From: Owenia fusiformis
Taxonomy: Eukaryota > Annelida > Polychaeta > Sabellida > Oweniidae
Assembly (NCBI GenBank): GCA_903813345.2
Contig: CAIIXF020000006.1
Span: 5,446,989 to 5,510,988 of the forward strand
DNA length: 64,000 bases
Direction: 5' to 3'
Below the pieces are notes generated by a model. That model had not been told where the DNA came from. It saw only the letters and a program-made list of their open reading frames with translations, and searched no databases. The position numbers and the translations under genes were made by a program. The stretch's first letter is position 1. Each line of letters begins with the position of its first letter. Shown here piece by piece: positions 36,186 through 48,100 of the stretch.

Positions 36186-37392
36186 GCTTTCCACCTTCAC
36201 AAATTATATAAAACCATAGCAGTTAATGTTACATGAGGAAAATTCGCTGAGTTCCTTGCATCATGGTAATTCATCAAATTGAATGTACGTTCCCGGTACT
36301 TATAAGCTGCCTTGTGATTAGCTTAATCTTTAGTGAACGTCAGCATAACTCGAATGTGATTTTAATGTTGCAATAGTTTAACACTTAATATATCAATTAG
36401 TATTTATCATCACTAATGAACAAATTACAATATCGCTTATATTTTAATTTAACTGCTAATAACTATCAATAACGGTAGAATGGTCTCGTATAGACATAGA
36501 TTTCAGACACTCCGTTCTTGCTCAACCTATAGAGACATCAAAATGAGTATATTGATAGAGTAACGGCATTAATAAACTCAGACACTTTTTAGCCGCCGGG
36601 ACACATCAACAAGTCACCATAACTCAGAATCAGTTTTGAACAACACGGGACTGATCATTAGTACGATCATTGTGAAAAGTTACCCCAAATGAATATTATT
36701 TTACCATTAATAAATATCTAATGTCGTTATTTTGATGTTAAGACTGAGATTACGCGTATAATACTCAGTGCTTAGGGACATGGGAGTGGAAATGATGATC
36801 AATGGAGCGATTGTAAGAAAACGAGTAAAATGACGGCTAGAATCATCGAATCGTGATTGAGCAGTGTTTTGTCGGCTGCAAAACTGATCAGTTCATATGT
36901 TGTGACATGCGCAAACCTATATTTAGTCACGTGATATTATCATTTTAAATACGGCGGTCATTCCGATGTCTGACAACCTTTACAAAGATCTAGGCAGGGT
37001 CATTTTAACGTCAGCAGAAACGCATATCCTTACGACAATCGATGATGAATTAGATAACAGATTTTCGAAAACCCGTCTCTTGCTAAGGATAGATTTAGTT
37101 GAGTTGTATTGCCATTCTCAAAAGTGCGGCTGTGCCCCTCAATGTAAAGATAAATTAATGTAGTGTTTTAAACTCGCACCTAATGAACTAACACCAGCTT
37201 GTCATTCACGTACCCACGCTTAGCAAAAAACATAGCAAGATGATCTGAATTTTGGAATTTCATTCGTGGGTTGTGCTGAGAGCACAATAGACTGGGAAGT
37301 GAAATAAAAAGCGATTGGGTGCACTCTAGTACCTGTGTGGGTGCGCTCTGGTTGAGTGGAGACGATTGAGGAGTTGAAAAAAACAAAAGGGG
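36186..37392. other. No gene recognised
   Basis: AT-rich sequence. A 65-codon open frame at 36966-37163 is present but shows no family features. The stretch directly left of the 5S-like gene could be the body of a 5S-derived SINE on the minus strand, but no second copy is in the window to test this. Confidence 0.35.
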
Positions 37393-37496
37393 GCTTACGA
37401 CACTTGGTATTCCCAGGCGGTCACCCATCCAAGTGCTAACCAAGCTCGACATTGCTTAACTTCAGTGATCGGACGAGAACATGGTATGAACGAGTT
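37393..37496 (-). rRNA. 5S rRNA-like gene, internally deleted (probable pseudogene or SINE3 head)
   Basis: The minus strand reads through the core of eukaryotic 5S rRNA: tctcgtccgatcactgaag, ttaagcaatgtcgagcttgg, then cttggatgggtgaccgcctg and ggaatacc. This covers the internal Pol III promoter (box A, intermediate element and box C). The gene ends cgtaagc, followed by cccccttttgttttttt, a proper Pol III terminator. Compared with the usual 119-120 bases, about 12 bases are missing between ccatgt and tctcgtcc (loop A/helix III side), and the 5' strand of helix I no longer matches the 3' strand. It could be transcribed, but is unlikely to make a functional 5S RNA. A 5S-derived SINE is the alternative. 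Confidence 0.8.
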
Positions 37497-38981
37497 AACA
37501 AAAATATAGCTACTAGTCTATACCACACCAAACTAGTTGACACTGCGTTCTTAAAAAGGTTGCCGAATTGATTTTAAACCATGTTCGAATGGAATGGAAT
37601 GCAACTACTTTCCACGGTCTATTTACGAACTTCAAGAACATGCTCGGACAGGAAGATGATTTAAAATGTTGAACCATTTCCAAATTTTGATGGCGAACAT
37701 ACTGTTAGATCACGTGACAACTTAATGACCAACTTAATGAGATGACCAACTAGACGAGGAACGTAATTACCGTACTTCGACGTAACTACTTACGCGTCAA
37801 CGACGTTGTGCAATCGGATATCATTATCACTGTTCCACAGCTGGATGACTCTAACTGCAGTTATCTTCATTCAAGATAGTTGCCGAGATTCTTTCGTTTT
37901 CGATAAACCTCCGATTTCAGCTAAACTAAACTGAAACTTGATTCCAAAGATTTCGCCATGCAAATTAATAAAACTAGGATTGTATTCAACCACAAATGAA
38001 TGCCCGAAAACCCGCAATATTAGAGGATTTTAAAGAAACCGGCTTCATTTGAATGACTCTAACTGAAGTTGATGATCTACGTCATCATTAAGTCATTATC
38101 GACTTCAGTTGAGTCATTCTTAGTGAAGTGCCCGTCGACATAGTGCAGTGCGAATGAGATATGGACGTATTGAAGACTGTTTATGAACGAAGTATATTAT
38201 GTTAAACATTTCCCGACCACAGCCGTATTAAGCCCGTTTTTCGAGAACTGGAAAGAACGATTGAGAAATAGATTGGTGTGATAGGGGGTTAGATTTCTTT
38301 GGAATGAGACAATAAACGCGATAAGATGTAGTAGCGCCTATTTCACAATTGGAAATAAAGTAATCTAATATTATGATTATGAAGCACGACTTTATGTTAT
38401 TTTTAATCAAATCCTCATTACACATTTAATTGATAAAAAATATTGAACTATGGTTACCTCTTTTAAGCCCTGGATTATGTGCATTGTAGACTGAATCATT
38501 CCTCAAATGTGTTGTTTCAAACTAATTTTAAGAAACAACGCCTGGATGGAATGAATCAGCCACAATCTATCGAGTCTTGGGGATTACTTATAACAAATAT
38601 GTTTCAATGTGTTATAATACATACGATATCACTTAAAATGCAGTTATATGAAATACTGTGTTCCGAGTGGGTAAAATTGGACACATCTTGCCTATGTTTG
38701 AAAAGGGAACGCGCCGAAGGAACTGCTAATAGAGATATAATTTATTGTTAATCAAAAACTACAATAAGACCAAATAGGAATTTATTTTCGTGTTTGTGGT
38801 TTACATACTTGCTGTCCTGACATCTTTGAAAGTATTTTTTATTTTTTACAGAACATGGGCAACCAAACTGGTAATCATTCTTTGGCGAAGTTGATTGGAC
38901 TACCATCTATTGATATTAATAGTCCATAAAATGTTATTTTGCCTCGAAAACACCTGATGTTTAAGAATATATGGTCTCCTC
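37497..38981. other. No gene recognised
   Basis: AT-rich sequence. At 38855 a strong acceptor (ttttttattttttacag) is followed by a 25-codon frame starting NMGNQTGNHSL and ending in TAA at about 38929. It may be a terminal exon, but there is no partner. A 90-codon frame at 38479-38751 shows no domain. Confidence 0.35.
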
Positions 38982-40707
38982 AGTTAGTTACAATTACATT
39001 TACAGTTACACTTACACTTACAATTACAGTAAGAGTTACAGTTACAATTACAATTACAATTACAGTTACAGTTACAGTTAAAGTTACAATTACAGTTACA
39101 GTTACACTTACAATTACAGTTAGAGTTAGAGTTACAATTACAGTTACACTTACAATTACAGTTAGAGTTAAGGTTACAGTTACAATTACAATTACATTTA
39201 CAGTTACAGTTACACTTACAATTACAATTACAGTTACAGTTAAAGTTACAATTACATTTACAGTTACACTTACCATTACAGTTAGAGTTAGAGTTACAAT
39301 TACAGTTACACTTACAAGTACAGTTAGAGTTAAGGTTACAGTTACAACTACAATTACATTTACAGTTACAGTTACACTTACAATTACAGTTAGAGTTAAA
39401 GTTACAGTTACAATTACAATCACAGTTAGAGTTACAGTTACAGTTTCAGTTACAATTACAATTACAGTTACAGTTACACTTACAATTACAGTAAGAGTTA
39501 AAGTTACAGTTACAATTACAATCACAGTTAGAGTTACAGTTACAGTTTCAGTTACAATTACAATTACAGTTAAAGTTACAGTTACAGTTACAATAACAGT
39601 TACAGTTTCAGTTACAATTACATTTACAGTTACACTTACACTTACAATTACAGTTAGAGTTACAGTTACAGTTACAATTACAATTATAGTTACAGTTACA
39701 GTTACAATTACAGTTAGAGTTAGAGTTACAGTTACAATTACAATTACAGTTACACTTACAATTACAGTTAGAGTTAAAGTTACACTTACACTTACAATTA
39801 CAGTTAGAGTTAAGGTTACAGTTACAATTACAGTTAGAGTTACAGTTTCAGTTACAATTACAATTACAGTTACAGTTAGAGTTACAATTACAGTCACAGT
39901 TACACTTACAGTTACAGTTAGATTTACAGCTACAGTTACACTTACAATTACAGTTAGAGTTAAGGTTACAGTTACAATTACAATTACAGTTAGAGTTACA
40001 GTTTCAGTTACAATTACAATTACAGTTACAGTTACACTTACAATTACAGTTAAAGTTATAGTTACAATTACAATCACAGTTAGAGTTACAGTTACAGTTT
40101 CAGTTACAATTACAGTTACAGTTACACTTACAATTACAGTTACAGTTAAAGTTATATTTACAGTTACAATTACAGTTTGAGTTACAGTTACAGTTTCAGT
40201 TACAATTACAATTACATTTACAGTTACACTTACACTTACAATTACAGTTAGAGTTACAGTTTCAATTACAATTACAATTATAGGTACAGTTACAGTTACA
40301 ATTACAGTTAGAGTTAGAGTTACAGTTACAATTATAATTACAGTTACAGTTACACTTACAATTACAGTTAGAGTTAAAGTTACAGTTACAATTACAATTA
40401 GAGTTACAGTTACAGTTTTAGTTACAGTCACAATTACAGTTAGAGTTACAGTTACAATTACAATTACAGTTACAGTCACAATTACAGTTAGAGTTACAGT
40501 TACAATTACAGTTACAGTTACACTTACAATTACAGTTAGAGTTACAGTTACAATTACAATTACACTTACAATTACAGTTAGAGTTACAGTTACAATTACA
40601 ATTACAATTACAGTTAGAGTTACAGTTTCAGTTGCAATTACAGTTACACTTACAATTACAGTTAGAGTTAAAGTTGCAGTTACAATTACAGTTACAGTTA
40701 CAGTTTC
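38982..40707 (+). repeat. Hexanucleotide (gttaca)n array with variants
   Basis: About 1.7 kb made almost wholly of six-base words gttaca, attaca, gttaga, gttaaa, cttaca and gtttca. They are arranged in loosely repeated blocks such as acttacaattacagttagag. Because the period is six, a frame on each strand stays open for over 400 codons, giving Thr/Val/Ile repeat peptides that I regard as artefacts. The array is not the TTAGGG telomere repeat. Confidence 0.95.
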
Positions 40708-40726
40708 ACTCCTTTCCTTCCTTTAG

Positions 40727-40825
40727 TTGACGGAATTTATGAATATGAATGCTGCCCAATTAGGTCGTTGGGTTGAGTTTGTCCGGTTTCATGATAAATT
40801 TTCTTCAGATTATCAAATCAATTAA
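40727..40825 (+). CDS. Possible terminal exon, unknown protein
   Basis: A strong pyrimidine-rich acceptor (tttcactcctttccttccttt then ag) is followed by 32 codons, LTEFMNMNAAQLGRWVEFVR onward, ending in TAA. The peptide looks natural and has no low-complexity content, unlike the array just upstream, which would then be intronic. No preceding exon was found on the plus strand, so this remains a candidate only. Confidence 0.3.
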   Translation: MTEFMNMNAAQLGRWVEFVRFHDKFSSDYQIN

Positions 40826-41502
40826 GGACACTTTCAGTCTGTTGACCATCTTAATTATACCTCTTTATTGTAAAACTTGCCTTGCAGTATTGTTTTAGTG
40901 CTTTTGGATATCATTTAATAATTTAATCTATTTTCCCCCTTGGTTACAGACCATCAAATTTGTTGTACTGTTCATTTTTGTTTGGATCTGGAATGCTTTA
41001 AATATGAATTCTGTATGAATTGATTTGCTAGGAGTAGTTCAACGGGAGAAAATACATTTTGATTGAGAATAATTTAGATGCCTGTATATCACTAAGAGAT
41101 AGAATTATTCCAAGGGACTTTAGGTTATTTAAACATCTATTGATTGGCCGCATCTAAACCATTCAATTATTTGAGTGTCACATAAAACATTCATTTTGCA
41201 TCTCATTCACAAAAGTATGTCACAGTTTTTATTAAATAGGCGGCCCTAGATTTGCGTGGGAGAGCATGTTCTAACCGTTCAGTCGGTTCGTAATGGGAAT
41301 ACATCTGGACGAGTATAACTAAGGTGATATAACAAATGATATCAAATTAATTAATTCATGTGATAGTAATTAAGGATTTATTTGTGTATGTAAAAGAGAA
41401 ATTTAGTGTCAACCACATGCTCATCATAACATTAAATTATTTAGCTGAGAGGAATCGAATATTTCTAGACAACTCGGTTAGATTGAGGTATATGTAAAGA
41501 AA
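40826..41502. other. Short intergenic stretch, presumed upstream of the 41.5-kb gene
   Basis: AT-rich, no exon, no clear TATA box at a convincing position. Confidence 0.35.
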
Positions 41503-43563
41503 ATGGACGAGTCAAACGGTAAGAGCTCTTTATATTTAAATGAATTTTATCAAAATCAAAAAAGTCCGATGGATTTAAATTACTTTCAACATCAAAATAA
41601 TAATCGGTATTCCTTCAGAATTATCTCTGTTTTCAAAACATATTGTTTTTTTCAAAAACAGTGTTACTCTCCTTAGAATCGGAATGCGAATTTTCAGAAT
41701 CGATTGTGTTCACTCCTCTTGACAATGGTACACAAGGGAATGTTATGTTGATGGAGAGATTACATAACGACCATGTGAATCTAGACAACGCGCAGCACGT
41801 GGCAGGAGGCCAGCATAGGGGTATTATCATTAACAAACCACAAAATAAAGGTATGTTGAAAAAAGTCACATGACATTTTAGCAGAACAAAGGTATTGTGA
41901 AAGAAGAATTGCATCTCGGCTTTGTTCCATTTATATCATGATTAATAATTGCACATCATAACCATTAATCATACACCATTGTGCATTACAAATGCATAAA
42001 CATAAATCGTTCTGCATAACTAATACTCAGAGTCTTTATCGCCATGCAATACAAATAAATCGTAGTTGATAAAACATCATGCATAACGAATGCATCACAA
42101 TCATCATCCATTATGCATTACGAGTGCATCACAATCATCATCCATTATGCATTACGAGTGCATCACAATCATCATCCAATATGCATTACGAGTGCATCAC
42201 AATCATCATCCAATATGCATTACGAGTGCATCACAATCATGATCCATTATGCATAACGAATGCATCACAATCATCATCCATTATGCATTACGAGTGCATC
42301 ACAATCATCATCCATTATGCATAACGAATGCATCACAATCATCATCCATTATGCATTACGAGTGCATCACAATCATCATCCATTATGTATTACGAGAACA
42401 TCACAATCATCATCCATTATGCATTACGAGTGCATCATAATCATCATCCATTATGCATTACGAGTACATCACAATCATCATCCATTATGCATTAGTAGTA
42501 CATCATAATTATCATCCATTATGGGCCCATTATGCACTACGAGTGCATCATATATATCACCCATTATGCATTACGAGTGCATCATAAGTATCATCCATTA
42601 CGCATTACATATGAATCAGAATCAAAAACCCATGCATCATACATCACAAATGCATAATACATTTCGAATACTCAGAATCATATTCTAGTTACTGATCATC
42701 TGTTGAATGAAAAACATGTGTGTAAAGTAAATAACATAATCATTAATTATTAGCCAACTAGCGTTAGTGCGCGTCTGAGATTAATGCCAAGAGTCAGCCA
42801 CTGCAGGAACGTTTATGGTTGATTTGAAGTAACATACAATAATCTCGTGCTTGCCTTCACCCACAAATTACTGTGCCTTAACTCCAATTCTTTAATACAT
42901 TTGATATACGTTTGAAACTTTGTAGGTTATTTTGAAGATGCGGACGATGCTAACGTGAAGCGTGAATTACTTGTCTACATGTCGGACAAAAGTTCCTCGG
43001 ACGCTTATGCAGTTCAACAGGTACAATACGTTAATGGTTCATGTTAAATCATTTCAAAGAAGCGATTTGCAGATAAACGTGCTAGTCACTATGCATGTTG
43101 ATAATTTTAGGAACGTAGAGCTACAAAAATTTGGTTCAAATCAGGGACGGATGAAAATCTCCCAGAAATAGTAACTGCTGACGTGTTCTTCAATGAGCTT
43201 ACCAACCCTAAAAACTTCCCTAAAGGTAAACGTTTGAATTGCATTGGAGTAGAATAGAAATAATGTTTGTATTTCATAAACGTTTAAAACACTTTGACTG
43301 AATAATTGTCAATATAGGCATCGTGGCATGTATGTGTTTATTGAAAGTTAATGTTAAGGAATCGCAAATAATTATATACGCGATAGTTTAGTTCAGTTCA
43401 GTTCAGTTACCTCCCGTTTGAGGAGCTCTCAATTGATGGCACAACTTTGTCTACATCCGGTGGTTCTTTCCCGTTGGATTACACAGGGGTGCGATTTTCA
43501 ATGCTGCACTGCGGCTTTATCAAACATTTATGTAGAGTTGCATTTGCACAAAGCAAAGGATAG
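41503..43563 (+). CDS. Unrecognised five-exon gene, about 193 residues
   Basis: Exons with matching phases: 41503-41518 (ATG in aaaatgg, MDESN), 41662-41850, 42926-43020, 43111-43225 and, less surely, 43397-43563 with the stop. Splice sites are canonical: donors g|gtaaga, g|gtatgt, cag|gtacaa and g|gtaaac; acceptors aaaacag, ttgtag and attttag. The fifth acceptor (gtttagttcag) lies in a short ttcag repeat and is weak. The product is hydrophilic, without signal peptide or membrane segment. Landmarks are SLESECEFSES, NKGYFEDADDANVKREL, ERRATKIWFKSGTDE, VFFNELTNPKNFP and, in exon 5, FEELSIDGTTLSTSGGSF. I do not recognise the family. Intron 2 contains the 34-bp minisatellite. Phase agreement over exons 1-4 is the main evidence. 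The 3' end could lie elsewhere, even across the assembly gap. Confidence 0.5.
42066..42625 (+). repeat. 34-bp minisatellite in intron 2 of the 41.5-kb gene
   Basis: About 16 units of atgcattacgagtgcatcac + aatcatcatccatt, with a sub-variant (ataacgaatgcatc) interspersed. Each unit has a short atgcat/gtgcat dyad. Degenerate related words extend to 41950 on the left and 42660 on the right. Confidence 0.9.
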
Positions 43564-44588
43564 ATATGTATGTGTAATTAAGATATACAACAAGGCACTA
43601 TAATCCCCAAATCCGAAGAAATCTGTAGTTGAAAATGCGGCAATTCAAGTGACGTCGCTGATTTCCCAGAAATTGCTCAAGACGCCATTGAAGATCGAAA
43701 GAAATATAAATAATGTTTGAATTTCCGATTATCCTTCCGATTATTGAATAGATTGGATCATATAACTATGCTTGAGGGCTGATGGAAGATCGGAAGCTTA
43801 GAAACTATGATTTTGTCAAGATTCACGCTAGTTTTATCAAAATTTGTTGAAATTTTGATGTAATCATCGACCAATAAAATTAGCGGACCGTGACCTTTAA
43901 CTTTGCAATCTCCGGATGTTTCGTTCAGAGTAATCGTTTTGTTCGTCGGGCCAATGAAAATGTGTCCCTTCCAAAGCGATGCATGATGGGAGATATTTAT
44001 GTAAACAACCACACGAACTCTTATATCGCGAATTGAGTATTATGGATATATGAGTACTCTATGTATAGGTGTATATCACAGGGTGTATGTCTGTGTCATA
44101 GCGACTTTTTAAAATTGCTGAAATTGTGTTTGTTTTACTTTTTAACTCAGTCTAGTGAGTAGGTGCATATAGATATACGCTCTTTAGTTGTGCGTTTTCT
44201 CATTTGATTTTAGTTAAGTGGAGATATCAATCAGATCGACGAATTTCGACCAATTGTGTTTCATCTTTGTTTTTCTAGTGTTGGTAGCAATGATCTAAAC
44301 AAATTAGTGGTTTGTTTCTCCATCATTCATTTCGATAAAATTCAAAAGAGTAAACCAAACAACTCAAAACATCCAACACCTAGAATTGGTATAAAAGTGA
44401 TTCTGATTTCATACGGTAACTTATCACTGATAGTTTGTAAAAACAATGATGTCTTCGTGTCTTAAATGACAAGGGAATTCTAGTACACCTTAAAACTTGT
44501 AACATTCATGTTTGAAGGCAACATTTTCTAAGTAATAGCATTTATATCAAACAAGCTGTCATTTAGATTTACCACCTACACGTTCATG
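43564..44588. other. No gene recognised, left edge of assembly gap
   Basis: AT-rich sequence. I looked on the minus strand for the next synaptojanin exons (second half of the SAC domain) and saw none here. Confidence 0.4.
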
Positions 44589-45088
44589 NNNNNNNNNNNN
44601 NNNNNNNNNNNNNNNNNNNNNNNNNNNNNNNNNNNNNNNNNNNNNNNNNNNNNNNNNNNNNNNNNNNNNNNNNNNNNNNNNNNNNNNNNNNNNNNNNNNN
44701 NNNNNNNNNNNNNNNNNNNNNNNNNNNNNNNNNNNNNNNNNNNNNNNNNNNNNNNNNNNNNNNNNNNNNNNNNNNNNNNNNNNNNNNNNNNNNNNNNNNN
44801 NNNNNNNNNNNNNNNNNNNNNNNNNNNNNNNNNNNNNNNNNNNNNNNNNNNNNNNNNNNNNNNNNNNNNNNNNNNNNNNNNNNNNNNNNNNNNNNNNNNN
44901 NNNNNNNNNNNNNNNNNNNNNNNNNNNNNNNNNNNNNNNNNNNNNNNNNNNNNNNNNNNNNNNNNNNNNNNNNNNNNNNNNNNNNNNNNNNNNNNNNNNN
45001 NNNNNNNNNNNNNNNNNNNNNNNNNNNNNNNNNNNNNNNNNNNNNNNNNNNNNNNNNNNNNNNNNNNNNNNNNNNNNNNNNNNNNNNN
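44589..45088. other. Assembly gap, exactly 500 N
   Basis: A run of exactly 500 unknown bases, a conventional placeholder in scaffolding. True distance and even relative orientation of the two sides are not established by the sequence. Confidence 0.99.
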
Positions 45089-45128
45089 TGAGACAGATTA
45101 TGATGCCTTATACAGTAACAGAGCTTAC

Positions 45129-48100
45129 CTCAAGGCCAAAGAAAGACTGAGTGGCATTTGTCCTGTCCAGACAGTCTACACAGTTGGTCCGTATGGTACC
45201 TGTCTGGTGTCTGAAATAAAATACAACAGAAACTAAAGAATCACTTACACTGACCTGCAAAATGAACAACTTGCAACCAACATTCGATATACGAACAACT
45301 TACAGTCAGTACAACACTACAAGCCCAACTAACTTACAGTTAGTACAAACCCAACTTATAGTCAGTAGAAGCCCAACTTACAGCCAGTAAGTCTCATAAT
45401 GTTAATAAAAGTGTAGGGATGTCCCATAGGTATTCATAGCTATATCTGAATCAAGTACCTTGTGATCTTGCTTCCTTCACAGTGGAAGAAGCCAAACTCG
45501 TCCATCTGTTTGTGTATTCTGTTCTTTATCTTTAAGAGATTCTTGTTATTGCCCCCTTTACATTCTGCATGGAAGTCAAAAGCTATGTGTGGAATGTCCT
45601 TGGAATGACTAGATACTCTGTGATGACTCTAAAAAGAAGTCAAATGCTATATGTACATGTGGAACATCCTTGGAATGACTAGATAATCTGGGATGACTGT
45701 GAAATGAAGTTAAATGCTACGTGTGAAATTTCCTTGTATAGTTACTCTGTGATGGCTCTGACATGGAAGCCAAATATATATCATTGGTCATTTAATGACT
45801 AAATTCTTTGTGACGCCTCTCTGAGATTATCTAGATATGAGAGATCAGTCTATTCTATTGACTGGTTAAATCAAGTGCCAAGTCATAAGGACAATCTTCA
45901 CAAAATATTACATCCTGCTTCATTTGTTTTTAATGACTATCTGATTGCTTTGCCACGTAGTTTCAGCTTGAAATCATCTCAAAATATTGCTACATTAAAA
46001 ATGAATAATTAAAACATTGTACCTGGAATGCCTGACTCAGCATGTGTTCCCCTTCCTTTGATCCTAAGCAGTTGACAACCACCTGTCCTCCATAGCGCTC
46101 CTTCAACGTACACATGTGGCGATCAAATGCAGGGGCAGATGTCTCATACCCTCTGGACATTTTGATCTTGTGGGAGCCAACCTATAATAATATAAATTGA
46201 AATAAGTTTACAAATTAAAGTCTCTTGTATGCTGACAATGGTGGGTTCGGGTTCTTTTTATTGGTATTACACGTGTAATGCTTATAAAGTGTCTTAGATA
46301 TTAAACAAATATTCTACTTCTCCTATGACTAAATACAAGGGAAGACTATATCAATAAATTGTCAAAAAATTGTGTTGTTCTGAAAATGAAAAATGTCAGA
46401 TTTAGATTTTCTAAATCTGTCATTTCAGTGTGAATTGGGGCTACATATGAAAGGTCGGGTATATTCAAAGAGAGGTCAGTGTGTCCATGTACATGTAATT
46501 GACAACTTCGCACACACATTCAGTTAACATTCACTTACTTGTATTCCTGGTTGCTCCCAGAAAAGAGGAACTGAACCTCTGCATTGAACATATGAGGATA
46601 CATGCTCATCAAGGAAAATCACCTGAAATGAATGGCAATATTAATGTGTTGTGGCTTGCTTTAATAACCAAAACCTTCAGAATCTAAGTAGGGCTCTATG
46701 GGTATTATCTATTTCACTTAGATACTCATAAAAATATTTTTATCTGTGAGCAAACTCTTTGCACCTTTCTAATTTGGTTACGTGGAAAAATGAAAACTTC
46801 TCATATCAATTTAACCTTTTTATGATCCAATGTACCATTTATGTATGTACATGTACTCAATTAGATATATTGATTTCTTTGCCATCTATTGTATAATATT
46901 GTATAATTGTACAATCAATGAATATGACTAGGCATTCAGTTTTTAGTGCAAGAAGATTGTTTTTTCTATTTTGTGAAAAAATCCTCATTTAATGATGGGG
47001 CAGGGGTTGGTTGAGGCACCATTTCCATTCTATGTGAATTTGTAAAGTCATGACACACTTTTTCATGTCATCTGGTGTTAATAAATCATTGTGTAACATT
47101 AATAAATAAATTAATGAATATGAAATTTGGATATTGGGGTCAGTTTAACTCAACTGGTAAAACCTACATACTATACTAATATTTTATACTATTATATTTC
47201 ACGTTTTTGTAATTTTAAGTGGGTATTGTATTTCGCTAATTTCAGTTTTTTTATTTCTCGGCTATAAATTTTCGCAGATGTGTGATTCTCAAAATGTGTC
47301 CTGCTTCTTCTTTAAGTTGGCCATTCCTTTATGTACATTTTTCAGAGTTTTAGTGGATTTGTCATGCTTTCCATTCCAAATTGTATATAACATTACATGT
47401 AAATAGATCTACCAAACATGCCAATATATTCATATAAAAACAAAGTACTAACCTGTTCAGTTTCTGTGAAATTTGCAACATGGCCATCATCGTTCACTCC
47501 CCGTGTGTTAAACCTTGTACCTGCCCTCTCACAGCTCAACCGTGAGATAAGACATGCCTTAGCCTGGCGGGCTGCTGCGTATATTGTACGGATTTCCACA
47601 CCCCCACACATGGTTTTCAGTAGCCAATCAGAACAATCTACACCGTAACGTTGGAGATGTAAATGTAACGCTCTATTCCTGAAAAAGAATATCATTTGCT
47701 GGGGCTAGAAGGAACAATTATAGATAAAATTATTTGTCTTATATTGTGATGTCATAGTTTCATATATTGTGATGTCATAGTTTCCATAGAAACAACAATG
47801 ACGAAGTGATCTTACCAGAAGAATCGGTTGTCAGTCGCGTGATCCTGGATCCTCCTCTGTGCACAAAGACTCAGATCATATGCCACACCCGTCGCAGACC
47901 AAGAAAAATAGAATGTTCCAGAATTCAGAAGTTTGCGTACTTCAATGATACGTTCTTCATCAATGGCAGCATTACGAAGGGATATCAGCTGAGTACTGGT
48001 TATCCTGAAGATCTCCGAATCGCCAATCTTTCCAACAGATATACAACCCGACACAAGCACTAGGTATAGGACACTGTTCATGACTGTGCCATCCCCTGTT

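Noticed and set aside
36966-37163. 65-codon frame MSDNLYKDLGRV...
   Set aside because: Reasonable composition, but no splice partners, promoter or family resemblance. Left as unassigned.
38939-40479. Open frames of 413 (plus) and 499 (minus) codons with Thr/Val/Ile repeats
   Set aside because: A six-base repeat without stop triplets keeps frames open on both strands; peptides are pure repeat translation.
38982-40707. Interstitial telomere repeat
   Set aside because: Words are gttaca, attaca and gttaga, not TTAGGG or its reverse complement, and the order is irregular.
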